From contig JANYHP010000494.1 in NCBI GenBank assembly GCA_025359005.1, positions 1 to 10,316 of the forward strand: 10,316 nucleotides of DNA, read 5' to 3'. A program made the position numbers and the translations under genes. Below, piece by piece: positions 1-6,255 of the stretch. The notes below the pieces were generated by a model. It did no database searches. It was not told the origin of the DNA and saw only the letters and a program-made list of their open reading frames with translations. Each line of letters begins with the position of its first letter. Position 1 is the first letter of the stretch. Source of the stretch: Hyphomicrobiaceae bacterium. Its GTDB lineage: Bacteria; Pseudomonadota; Alphaproteobacteria; Rhizobiales; Hyphomicrobiaceae.

Positions 1-282
1 CTGGCCGGTGAAGGCGTTGGCGTTGCCGGAATTGACGACCAGGATGCGCGCCTGTCCGCTTTTTAAGCTGTCGCGGCACCACGATACCGCCGCCGAGCAC
101 GTCTTGGATTTGGTCAGCACACCGGCCGCCACCGTGCCCGGATCGAACGTCGCCACCATCAAATCCGTTCGCCCCTTGTAGCGGATACCCGCTTCGGCGG
201 TGGCGAAGCGAACACCGTCGATCACCGGCATCGTTGGCAAATTTTTGGGCGCGAATGGCGAGAGTTTGGCGTCAGCAGACAT
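1..282 (-). CDS. argJ: Glutamate N-acetyltransferase / amino-acid acetyltransferase ArgJ (N-terminal part, cut by window edge)
   Basis: Reading the minus strand from the ATG at 282 to base 1 gives 94 uninterrupted codons, so the gene continues beyond the left edge. The visible N-terminus carries hallmark ArgJ segments: a TMPVIDGVRFATAEAGIRYKG-like opening at about residues 17-37, a VAAGVLTKSK-type stretch at 51-60 and LVVNSGNANAFTG at 81-93. ArgJ transfers the acetyl group of N-acetylornithine to glutamate (and in bifunctional forms uses acetyl-CoA) in cytosolic arginine biosynthesis. It is normally autocleaved at a Thr roughly in the middle of the protein, which lies outside the window. The upstream neighbour, in the same direction, is a DUF1993 gene ending 141 bp away, so argJ probably has its own promoter in that gap. 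No strong Shine-Dalgarno is visible before the ATG. Identification rests on recalled family sequence and is strong; monofunctional versus bifunctional activity cannot be told from this part. Confidence 0.92.
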   Translation of the reverse strand, partial: MSADAKLSPFAPKNLPTMPVIDGVRFATAEAGIRYKGRTDLMVATFDPGTVAAGVLTKSKTCSAAVSWCRDSLKSGQARILVVNSGNANAFTGQ

Positions 283-303
283 CAGCGTAGTCCGTAGAAA
301 TAG

Positions 304-326
304 CGTTCCATAAACCGCGCGGAACG
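304..326. promoter_or_regulatory. Inverted repeat upstream of argJ
   Basis: CGTTCC (304-309) and GGAACG (321-326) form a perfect 6-bp inverted repeat around an 11-nt centre, starting 22 bp upstream of the argJ start codon (282, minus strand). The position suits an operator or a leader hairpin, but a 6-bp arm can occur by chance and no regulator is recognised. The remainder of the 283-423 gap shows nothing else that I can support. Confidence 0.25.
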
Positions 327-423
327 AGGGCGGCTCTTGCTGGGCGAGGCGACGGCGCACATGGCATGCACCGGCCACTCACAGCGGACCTTACGCGGCG
401 CTCTGATCTTCAGCGAAGCCGCA

Positions 424-939
424 TCACATCCCCGGCACTGCGCCAAAAAAGTCGCGCTTGCCGATCTCTACGCCGTTGGCGCGCAGGATCGAATAAGCTG
501 CCGTCGTGTGGAAGTAGAAATTCGGCAACCCGAAGTGCAGCAGGTACGGCAATCCCTTGAACGTCACCGGGTTGCCCGCGATCTTGAGCGAGATATCGCG
601 CCCCTCGGAGCCGTCGACCTGCGCCGGCTTAAACGCTTCCACAAACGCAATCGTCTTGGCGATACGTGCCTTGAGTTCCGGGAATGTCTTTTCGCTATCT
701 TCCCATGTGGGCACCTCGACGCCAGCGAGACGCGCGGCAATGCCCTTGGCGAAATCGCAGGCGATCTGCACTTGGCGCGTCAACGGCAGCATATCGGCGA
801 TCAGTCGTGCGCCAGTCAGAGCCGTCGCATCGAACTTTTTGGCCGTGCAGTGGGCATCGGCTTTATCGAGCACGGCCGACAGCGCCTTCAGCATTTGCAC
901 AAAAACCGGTACGGTCGCCTGATACATTGAGATGGACAT
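424..939 (-). CDS. DUF1993 family protein
   Basis: This 171-residue cytosolic protein matches the DUF1993 family in length and in recognisable segments: the opening MYQATVPVFVQMLKAL (residues 5-20), a central ADMLPLTRQVQIACDFAKG-like stretch (about 48-66) and the C-terminal block LPNFYFHTTAAYSILRANG (about 139-157). The family has no established biochemical role; a similarity to the four-helix DinB-like fold is my recollection and not shown here. There is no signal peptide or membrane segment. The ATG at 939 follows a GAGAGAG-like Shine-Dalgarno about 6 nt upstream on the minus strand; an in-frame ATG four codons later is the alternative start. The gene points away from the dehydrogenase gene to its right and towards argJ. 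A promoter is expected in 940-1186, shared divergently, but no clear boxes were found. Confidence 0.85.
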   Translation of the reverse strand: MSISMYQATVPVFVQMLKALSAVLDKADAHCTAKKFDATALTGARLIADMLPLTRQVQIACDFAKGIAARLAGVEVPTWEDSEKTFPELKARIAKTIAFVEAFKPAQVDGSEGRDISLKIAGNPVTFKGLPYLLHFGLPNFYFHTTAAYSILRANGVEIGKRDFFGAVPGM

Positions 940-1173
940 GCGGGCTCTCTCATCTGGGTGCGCGAAAAGATGCGTTGGGCGATTGCTATCGCATCGCAGA
1001 GCCCTTGACTACGAACAAAGTCGATGCCGCCATGTCCATGACGAACATGACGATGGCCGCCCATTCAACGCCCGGTATGGGACAGAGCCAACACGCGGGC
1101 GGGGGCCTGACCTGTTGGCAACGGACTTCACACCACGGTCGGGTTGCGCTTTGATGACCCGAGGAACCGACTT

Positions 1174-1178
1174 GGAGG
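1174..1178 (+). promoter_or_regulatory. Shine-Dalgarno that favours a TTG start for the dehydrogenase
   Basis: GGAGG lies 8 nt before the TTG at 1187, and that codon gives a protein opening directly on the nucleotide-binding strand (MRHVLLTGAGG), as in known uronate dehydrogenases. The upstream in-frame ATG at 1154 has no comparable site. The ATG embedded just after this GGAGG is in another frame. Confidence 0.55.
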
Positions 1179-1186
1179 ATGGCGCC

Positions 1187-2026
1187 TTGCGACATGTGCT
1201 TTTGACCGGAGCTGGCGGAGATGTCGGCGGACGCATCACGCCGCTGCTGAAGGCCGTGTACCCGGGCCTCACCCTCTCTGACTTCAAGCCGATCGCGAAC
1301 ACCCACGGACTGCCGTTCCGCCAGGCCCAGCTGTCGGATATGGCCGAGGTCCACGCCGCCGTGGCCGGCATGGAGGGGATCATCCATCTGGGCGGATTTT
1401 CTGTCGAAGGTCCGTGGGAGACGATCCTCAGCGCCAATATCATTGGCGCCTACAATCTGTTCGAGGCGGCCCGGCTTGCCGGCGTCAAACGCATCATCTT
1501 CGCGTCGTCCAATCACGCCGCCGGGTTCTACCCGCAAGAGGAAATCATTCCAGCGGAGGCCCCACCGCTGCCGGATAGCCGGTATGGCGTTTCCAAGGCT
1601 TTTGGCGAAGCCCTTGGCGCGCTCTATGCCATGAAACATGGGATCGGCGTCACCAGCCTGCGCATCGGCAATGTCGGTGAGAAGCCGTTGGACGTCCGCC
1701 GTCTGGCGATCATGTTGCACCCGGAGGATCTGGTGCAGCTCATCCGGATCGGCCTTGAGCATCCCGACATCGTCAATGAGGTTTTCTACGGCGTGTCCGG
1801 CAACACGCGCTCCTGGTACGACAACGCGCGCGCCATTTCCTATGGCTATAAGCCGAAATACGATGCCGAAGACCAGGTCGACTTCGCCGAGGCTGAACAG
1901 CGCAAGCTCGTGCCCAATCCGGTAGCCGAAATGTATCAGGGCGGCGGTTTTTGTGCGGACGAATACACCGCCGATCTTGCCGGCATCATGGCGAAGCTGG
2001 ACCGGACGATCGACTTCAGCAACTGA
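1187..2026 (+). CDS. udh: NAD-dependent epimerase/dehydratase-family protein, probable uronate dehydrogenase
   Basis: A 279-residue extended short-chain dehydrogenase. The Rossmann motif TGAGGDVGG is at residues 7-15 and the catalytic Tyr133-xxx-Lys137 sits in SRYGVSKAFGE. The stretches GIIHLGGFSVEGPWETIL (64-81), NIIGAYNLFEAAR (84-96), IIFASSNHAAGFYPQ (103-117) and TRSWYDNARAISYGYKPK (207-224) resemble bacterial uronate dehydrogenase (Agrobacterium type, about 265 residues). That enzyme oxidises D-galacturonate or D-glucuronate with NAD+ to the aldarolactone in the cytosol. I chose the TTG at 1187 because of GGAGG 8 nt upstream and the family N-terminus; the ATG at 1154 (290 residues) is the alternative, and longer upstream extensions lack family similarity. 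The next gene starts 43 bp after the stop in the same direction, suggesting co-transcription. A different sugar-epimerase activity is possible, because the SDR fold alone does not fix substrate. Confidence 0.85.
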   Translation: MRHVLLTGAGGDVGGRITPLLKAVYPGLTLSDFKPIANTHGLPFRQAQLSDMAEVHAAVAGMEGIIHLGGFSVEGPWETILSANIIGAYNLFEAARLAGVKRIIFASSNHAAGFYPQEEIIPAEAPPLPDSRYGVSKAFGEALGALYAMKHGIGVTSLRIGNVGEKPLDVRRLAIMLHPEDLVQLIRIGLEHPDIVNEVFYGVSGNTRSWYDNARAISYGYKPKYDAEDQVDFAEAEQRKLVPNPVAEMYQGGGFCADEYTADLAGIMAKLDRTIDFSN

Positions 2027-2069
2027 CGCCGGGAACCGCTCGTCGGCGAGACAACATCAAAGGTCTGCC

Positions 2070-3362
2070 ATGCCCCATGACCAAGCTGCGCTGCTTACCA
2101 GTGACGCTGAAGCCCATTTGGTCGGTATTGCGCGCCGCGTGCTGCCGGGCGGCACATTCGGCAGCATGGCGTCAGACCTCGTCATCCGCGAAGGCAAAGC
2201 GGGGCACGTCTGGGATGTCTCCGGTAATCGCTACGTCGATTTCCTGCTCGGATCCGGCCCGATGATCGTGGGCCATGCCCACCCAGAGGTCGTGGCCGCG
2301 GTGACCGCCCAGGTCGCGCGCGGCTCCACGTTCTTCACCAACAATGCAGCCGGCATTGAATTGGCCGAGCGCATCGTCGAAGCCGTGCCGTGCGCGGAAA
2401 AGGTGCGGTTCTGCAGCACCGGCTCGGAGGCCACGTTCTTCGCCATGCGCGTCGCCCGCGCCTTCAAGAAGCGGGACAAAATCTTGAAATTCGAAGGTGG
2501 CTATCACGGCAACAACGACTATGCCCACATGAGCACGGTGCCCAACCGGTTCGTCAATTTTCCGAACGCGACGATGGATACGGCAGGCATTCCGAAGGTT
2601 CTCGAAAACGAAATTCTCGTTGCGCCGTTCAACGATCCTGCCGCCGCGGTGGCGATTATCGAAGAGCACCGCCACGACCTCGCCGGGGTCATCTGTGAGC
2701 CCATGCAGCGCCTTATTCCGCCGCGCGCGGGCTTCCTCAAGGCTGTGCGCGACGTTACCGCCAAACATGAAATCCCGCTGATTTTCGACGAAATCGTCAC
2801 TGGTTTCCGCCTCGCCTATGGTGGCGCGCAAGACTACTATGGCGTCGTCCCCGACATCGCGGCGTTCGGCAAGATCGTCGGCGGCGGCTATCCGCTGGGC
2901 GCTATCGCCGGTCGCGCCGACATCATGGCGCATTTCGACAAATCATCGGCCGGCGACGCCTATGCCGCGCAGACGGGCACCCTCAACGGCAACCCAGTGG
3001 CGGCGGTTGCCGGCCTCGCCACCCTCGAGATTTTGCGCCGCAAAGGCAGTTACGAGCACCTCTTTGCGATCGGACACCAGTTGCGAATGGCCTTGAGTGG
3101 CGCACTGGAGAAGAGTGGTGTCCCCGCCACGGTGGTCGGCGAACCGCCGCTGTTCGACGTGATCTTCGCCAAGGGCGACATGATCGACTACCGTGCCAGC
3201 GCTCGCGGCGACGCAGGATTGCTGAAGCGCTTCAATGCGGGCCTCCTCGCGCGCGGGATCCTCAAAGCCGACAACAAGATCTACGTCAGCATCGCCCACA
3301 CCGAAGCAGACGTCGCCGAAGCCGAGCGTGCGTTCGAGGACGTTGCTAAATCCCTGGGCTGA
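2070..3362 (+). CDS. Class III PLP-dependent aminotransferase, glutamate-1-semialdehyde aminomutase-like
   Basis: A 430-residue fold-type I aminotransferase of normal family length. Visible landmarks in order are an N-terminal VLPGGTFGS (24-32), the phosphate-binding STGSEA (116-121), the aromatic cofactor-stacking region FEGGYHG (141-147), CEPMQRLIPP (209-218), the PLP-nitrogen-binding Asp240 in IFDEIVTGFR, the Schiff-base Lys268 in AFGKIVGGGYPLGA, and TGTLNGNPVA (302-311). It is cytosolic. The ATG at 2070 has AAAGG 6 nt upstream (2059-2063); the frame stays open further upstream only as overlap with the dehydrogenase. It follows the uronate dehydrogenase-like gene by 43 bp and probably shares its mRNA. 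The tetrapyrrole enzyme HemL is the closest well-known name, but the EPMQR motif and the catabolic neighbour argue for an amine- or amino-acid-using transaminase, so hemL is not assigned. Substrate is unknown. Confidence 0.88.
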   Translation: MPHDQAALLTSDAEAHLVGIARRVLPGGTFGSMASDLVIREGKAGHVWDVSGNRYVDFLLGSGPMIVGHAHPEVVAAVTAQVARGSTFFTNNAAGIELAERIVEAVPCAEKVRFCSTGSEATFFAMRVARAFKKRDKILKFEGGYHGNNDYAHMSTVPNRFVNFPNATMDTAGIPKVLENEILVAPFNDPAAAVAIIEEHRHDLAGVICEPMQRLIPPRAGFLKAVRDVTAKHEIPLIFDEIVTGFRLAYGGAQDYYGVVPDIAAFGKIVGGGYPLGAIAGRADIMAHFDKSSAGDAYAAQTGTLNGNPVAAVAGLATLEILRRKGSYEHLFAIGHQLRMALSGALEKSGVPATVVGEPPLFDVIFAKGDMIDYRASARGDAGLLKRFNAGLLARGILKADNKIYVSIAHTEADVAEAERAFEDVAKSLG

Positions 3363-3368
3363 CCACTT

Positions 3369-4400
3369 TCACACGCTGATGCGGGTGGCTTGCGCTGTTG
3401 GCGTCGCCTGAGGCCCACTTGGCAGCACGTGCTTTGCCGCCGCCACAAAGGGATTGAGCAACCCTTCGGTGAGGTCGTGGCTCGCCTGCTGATGGTCGCT
3501 GATGCCGAACACCAGCTTTTGCCGCTGCCGGGTGGGGATCAGCAGCGTGCCGTACGCCCAGTCGAAGACGGCAATGAGATTGCCAAAATTCCGGTTGTGG
3601 TGAGCGACATCGACGGAATGATGCAGCTGGTGATGGGCCGGGCTCAAGATAAGGCGTCCCCAGAAGCCAGTGATGGGGATCCAGATATGGGTGTGCTGCA
3701 GCTGCGCGAAGACGGAAACGCCGAGTGCGATCAGCGTGGTGCCGTTGAGCAACTCGAACTTGACGGGGCCGGCGCCAAACACCTGATGCAGCACACCCGT
3801 CACCGCGCCGTTGATGAGCATGATGATATTGACGAAGACGATGCTGTCGACCGGATGGACGCGGAAATTCGTCAAAGGGGACAACACTTCGGCGGAGTGA
3901 TGGACTTTGTGGAACTCCCACAAGACCGGCACGTGATGGCTGAGGTAGTGATCCACCCAATAGGCGAACTCGTAGCCGACAAAGAGCGCAATCGCCCAGA
4001 TCGACCCGACGAGGAGCGGTGGCAGCGTGGTGGGGGTGGTGATGCCAAAGGCACCTTCCAGGGTGCCCTGCACCACCGTGCTTACCGTCGCCATGGACAG
4101 GATCGCCTGGCCGCAGATCAGCGCAAAGAGGCCGATGTTGCCGGCCATGAGGATTATGTCGAGCACGTGACTCCTGTGCCCCAGGTAGCGTCTGGACAGG
4201 ATCGTAAGAAACGTGCGGCGATAGCGGAACGACCGGAGGCGGCCGATCTTGCTGGCTGCGAAGTAGGCGACAGCCACGAAGGGCGCCAGGATCACAGACG
4301 CCAGCGGCGTGGTGTCCGATGGCCATGTCATCAGCTTTGTGCCGAGCCAGCCGAGCCCGTCGCAGGCGCCGGTCGACAGGACGGCGGTGCACTCCCACAT
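3369..4400 (-). CDS. Sterol desaturase / fatty acid hydroxylase-family membrane protein
   Basis: A 343-residue integral membrane protein with the eight-histidine di-iron pattern of the fatty-acid hydroxylase superfamily: H151-xxx-H155-H156, H164-xx-H167-H168 (EFHKVHHS), H182, H236/H238 and H257-xx-H260-H261 (AHHQLHHS), followed by NFGNLIAVFDWAYGTL (271-286), which typifies the family. Hydrophobic segments lie at about 34-50, 79-106, 127-148 and 186-204, consistent with an inner-membrane enzyme that hydroxylates or desaturates a lipid; substrate cannot be inferred. The ATG at 4400 is preferred because AAGGG stands 7 nt upstream; in-frame ATG (4454) and TTG (4466) give 18 or 22 extra residues with weaker sites. 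It converges on the aminotransferase with only 6 bp between stops and diverges from rpmE, so it is a separate transcription unit. A long antisense open frame across it is a GC-content shadow. Confidence 0.88.
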   Translation of the reverse strand: MWECTAVLSTGACDGLGWLGTKLMTWPSDTTPLASVILAPFVAVAYFAASKIGRLRSFRYRRTFLTILSRRYLGHRSHVLDIILMAGNIGLFALICGQAILSMATVSTVVQGTLEGAFGITTPTTLPPLLVGSIWAIALFVGYEFAYWVDHYLSHHVPVLWEFHKVHHSAEVLSPLTNFRVHPVDSIVFVNIIMLINGAVTGVLHQVFGAGPVKFELLNGTTLIALGVSVFAQLQHTHIWIPITGFWGRLILSPAHHQLHHSVDVAHHNRNFGNLIAVFDWAYGTLLIPTRQRQKLVFGISDHQQASHDLTEGLLNPFVAAAKHVLPSGPQATPTAQATRISV

Positions 4401-4407
4401 GCTGCAA

Positions 4408-4412
4408 CCCTT
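4408..4412 (-). promoter_or_regulatory. Shine-Dalgarno deciding the start of the fatty acid hydroxylase-family gene
   Basis: On the minus strand this reads AAGGG, 7 nt before the ATG at 4400. The two longer in-frame starts (4454 and 4466) lack a site of this quality, which is why the shorter protein was chosen. Confidence 0.5.
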
Positions 4413-4523
4413 GACTGAACTGGCGCGCCCCACGAGCGGCGCCGATGCCGGCATGGTCCCGCACAACGGTTAACGGCGGCTTACGGCGGTGCGGGGCATT
4501 GATGGTGCCGCAGCTGTTCAGCC

Positions 4524-4552
4524 TTGCAACAGTGCCTTCGTTCCGATAGAGA
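4524..4552 (+). promoter_or_regulatory. Possible sigma70-type promoter for rpmE
   Basis: TTGCAA (4524-4529) and TAGAGA (4547-4552) are separated by 17 bp and lie about 100 bp upstream of rpmE, inside the 250-bp divergent gap. The match to consensus is partial (4 of 6 and 3 of 6), so this is only a candidate. Confidence 0.25.
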
Positions 4553-4651
4553 GCCAGCCAGAACTTCCCCTATCGTGGCAAAGCCCGGTTGTTCCGGCAG
4601 CTGCTGGTTGCGCGATTTCGGTACGTCCCATTCAGAGTTGACGAGACCCCT

Positions 4652-4876
4652 ATGAACAAGTCCGAAGATTTTCATCCAGACTACCACATGATCAAGGTCG
4701 TCCAGACCGATGGCACCGAGTTCATGACGTACTCGACGTATGGCAAAGAGGGCGACACGCTCAACCTCGACATCGATCCCAAGACGCATCCGGCATGGAC
4801 CGGCGGCAACCAGCAGTTGATGGATCGCGGCGGCCGTCTTTCTCGCTTCAAGAAGAAGTTCGAAGGCATGTTCTGA
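4652..4876 (+). CDS. rpmE: 50S ribosomal protein L31 (zinc-free type)
   Basis: A 74-residue protein containing the L31 signature throughout: HPDYHMIKVVQTDGTEF (8-24), YGKEGDTLNLDIDPKTHPAWTG (about 30-51) and QQLMDRGGRLSRFKKKF (54-70). L31 sits at the central protuberance of the 50S subunit and bridges to the small subunit. The zinc-binding cysteines of the C+ form are absent (there is no Cys at all), so this is the zinc-independent form usual in alphaproteobacteria. The ATG at 4652 gives the normal family length, although the frame is open a further 21 codons upstream (4589); the Shine-Dalgarno is weak. It stands alone, between a divergent membrane-enzyme gene and a downstream hairpin terminator, so it is probably monocistronic. 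Confidence 0.96.
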   Translation: MNKSEDFHPDYHMIKVVQTDGTEFMTYSTYGKEGDTLNLDIDPKTHPAWTGGNQQLMDRGGRLSRFKKKFEGMF

Positions 4877-4911
4877 GCATTGGCTCGGGACGTAACCTGC
4901 CTGTCAGTTTG

Positions 4912-4943
4912 GCCCGGCTGCTTGGCAGACCGGGCTGTTCTGT
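4912..4943 (+). terminator. Probable intrinsic terminator of rpmE
   Basis: GCCCGG (4912-4917) pairs with CCGGGC (4930-4935), and the stem continues inward as CTG (4918-4920) with CAG (4926-4928) past one bulged A, closing a 5-nt loop. It begins 36 bp after the rpmE stop. The following tract, TGTTCTGTT, is only moderately T-rich, so termination may be partly Rho-assisted. The right arm runs into the tandem repeat that starts at 4934. Confidence 0.55.
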
Positions 4944-4975
4944 TGGTGCGCTGTTCTGTTGGTGCGCTGTTCTGT
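4934..4975 (+). repeat. 16-bp tandem repeat, about 2.6 copies
   Basis: The unit GCTGTTCTGTTGGTGC occurs perfectly at 4934-4949 and 4950-4965, followed by a partial third copy (first 10 bases) at 4966-4975. The unit length is not a multiple of three and no convincing gene spans it, so it is a non-coding repeat, probably from slippage. Variation in copy number between strains would be expected. Confidence 0.85.
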
Positions 4976-5275
4976 GCCGTGGACAGGGCCGAGCGCGGCG
5001 TTCTTATTTTGGGCACGAATGTTCATTAGGCAGCACTGGGTACAGCGGAACCGTTCGCTGTTGCGCTGTTCCATCCGATGATGGTTGTGCGGCGGATGAC
5101 GCTGAAACAGTGTTCCGCCCTCTGGTCCGCGCAGGTTGCGCCGGAGACAGGGAAATAGGCACGGTGACAGTCCAGGTTGTCGATGCGGTGCGATTCGGTT
5201 AATCAAGCTTTAACGCATCGTCGCGCACAGATGAGGTCCTTCGCTGTGCATTGGAATAAGGGATTGCCTGGGGGT

Positions 5276-6172
5276 ATGACGGCCATCTTCACGCTCCGCA
5301 CGCGGACTGCACTGATGGGTGTGGCGCTGGTCGCGTGCATGCTTGGTGGATGCGCGAAGGTCGATCTGTCGCCGCATCTGCAGCCGCTTTCCAAAGACAC
5401 GCTGATGCTGCTGGGCAAGAAGGGCATGGACGTGCCCGCGCCGATGTTTATCCGAATTTTCAAGGAAGAGTCGGAGCTGGACGTGTGGAAGCAGCGCCCT
5501 GACGGTCGCTATTATCACTTCAAGACCTATCCGATCTGCAACTGGTCGGGAGACCTTGGCCCCAAGGTCAAGCAAGGCGACAAGCAGTCGCCCGAGGGCT
5601 TCTACAAAGTTGCCCGGACGCAGATGAATCCGAATTCGCAATTCTACCTGTCCTTCAATCTCGGCTATCCGAATGCCTTCGACAAAGCAAACAAGCGGAC
5701 AGGCGACAGCCTGATGGTGCACGGCAAGTGCAAATCCGCCGGCTGTTACGCTATGACAGATGCTTTGATCGAAGAAATCTATGCGCTGGCGCGCGAGAGC
5801 TACATCGGCGGCCAGGAAAACATTCACGTCCATGCCATGCCCTTCCGCATGACAGATGTGAACATGGCAAAGCACGCCAAGAACCAGTGGTTCCCGTTCT
5901 GGCAAACCCTCAAGCAGGGCTACGATCATTTTGAACTGACGCACCTGCCGCCCGACGTGGCCGTCTGTCAGCGGCAATACGTGGTCAATGTGAAACTTCC
6001 CGGCGCCGGCGGCCAGAACCTGGCTCGCATCGATCCGGAGGCGAGTTGCCCGACGTTCGAGAGGCCGGTGATCGCGGCATTCGTCGCCAAGCCGGGTGAC
6101 TTGGCGGCGGCACAGTCGTCGATACCGACCGGCAAACCCGCGCCGCCGCAAAGCACCGTCAAACTCCAGTGA
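5276..6172 (+). CDS. YafK/DpaA-type murein L,D-transpeptidase-fold lipoprotein (paralog 1)
   Basis: A 298-residue protein of the YafK (COG3034) branch of the YkuD fold. A lipoprotein signal peptide ends in the lipobox L23-G-G-C26. The catalytic domain runs from about 55 to 240, with YPICNWSGDLGPK (85-97), GDKQSPEGFY (101-110) and the active-site block containing His149 and Cys157 (HGxCxSxGC), then PFRMTD (189-194) and LPPDVAVC (224-231). E. coli YafK (DpaA/LdtF) cleaves the bond between Braun lipoprotein and peptidoglycan in the periplasm, so a role in attaching or detaching outer-membrane proteins is inferred. Start choice: the ATG at 5276 gives a well-formed signal peptide; the ATG at 5231 would add 15 residues. 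The Shine-Dalgarno is unclear (AAGGG is 13 nt away). The Pro/Ala-rich C-terminal tail after about 265 is likely disordered. It is the first of three adjacent paralogs in the same direction. Confidence 0.88.
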   Translation: MTAIFTLRTRTALMGVALVACMLGGCAKVDLSPHLQPLSKDTLMLLGKKGMDVPAPMFIRIFKEESELDVWKQRPDGRYYHFKTYPICNWSGDLGPKVKQGDKQSPEGFYKVARTQMNPNSQFYLSFNLGYPNAFDKANKRTGDSLMVHGKCKSAGCYAMTDALIEEIYALARESYIGGQENIHVHAMPFRMTDVNMAKHAKNQWFPFWQTLKQGYDHFELTHLPPDVAVCQRQYVVNVKLPGAGGQNLARIDPEASCPTFERPVIAAFVAKPGDLAAAQSSIPTGKPAPPQSTVKLQ

Positions 6173-6182
6173 AATCCCCGAC

Positions 6183-6238
6183 AGCGCCGTCATAGTGCAC
6201 GCATATTTCGCCGGCAAACTGACGGCGCTCTTCGTTTT
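6183..6238 (+). terminator. Long-loop inverted repeat with T-rich tail after paralog 1
   Basis: AGCGCCGTCA (6183-6192) and TGACGGCGCT (6220-6229) are a perfect 10-bp inverted repeat with a 27-nt loop, followed by CTTCGTTTT. It starts 10 bp after the stop of paralog 1 and ends shortly before the ATG of paralog 2, so it could terminate or attenuate transcription between them. The loop is longer than in a textbook intrinsic terminator; the loop's GTGCAC palindrome may fold on its own. Confidence 0.5.
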
Positions 6239-6255
6239 GACAATCGAGCCGATCA

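Larger units (their letters stand above)
4877..5275. other. 399-bp stretch without a convincing gene
   Basis: Between rpmE and the first YafK-type gene I see the rpmE terminator, the 16-bp tandem repeat and a 6-bp inverted repeat (ACAGCG 5042-5047, CGCTGT 5056-5061, 8-nt loop). The GCGCTGTTC word of the tandem repeat recurs near 5063. Open frames on both strands here have no recognisable protein similarity, atypical composition and no good ribosome binding sites. The promoter of the YafK-type gene must lie in the right part; a TTGTCG / 17 bp / TAATCA pair near 5178-5206 is too weak to call. A small RNA cannot be excluded by eye. Confidence 0.5.

Noticed and set aside
337..930. Plus-strand open frames opposite the DUF1993 gene
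   Set aside because: They are antisense shadows: the minus-strand frame has clear DUF1993 family similarity and a ribosome binding site.
1032..1154. 40-codon Met/His-rich open frame whose TGA overlaps the ATG at 1154
   Set aside because: No ribosome binding site, no similarity, and the overlapped ATG is probably not the real start of the next gene; chance is the simpler explanation.
3390..4418. Long plus-strand open frame (342 codons) opposite the fatty acid hydroxylase-family gene
   Set aside because: It is antisense to a gene with clear histidine motifs, and its Asp/Arg/Gln/Glu-rich composition has no recognisable domain; it is a GC-bias shadow.
4795..5202. Plus-strand open frame overlapping the end of rpmE and the repeat region
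   Set aside because: It starts inside rpmE in another frame, runs through a terminator hairpin and a tandem repeat, and is unusually Cys-rich with no known domain.
5178..5206. TTGTCG / 17 bp / TAATCA as promoter of YafK-type paralog 1
   Set aside because: Only the spacing fits; the -10 element matches consensus in two of six bases.
6237..6242. Perfect TTGACA resembling a -35 box before YafK-type paralog 2
   Set aside because: No -10-like hexamer at the proper distance; that position is already inside the coding sequence.
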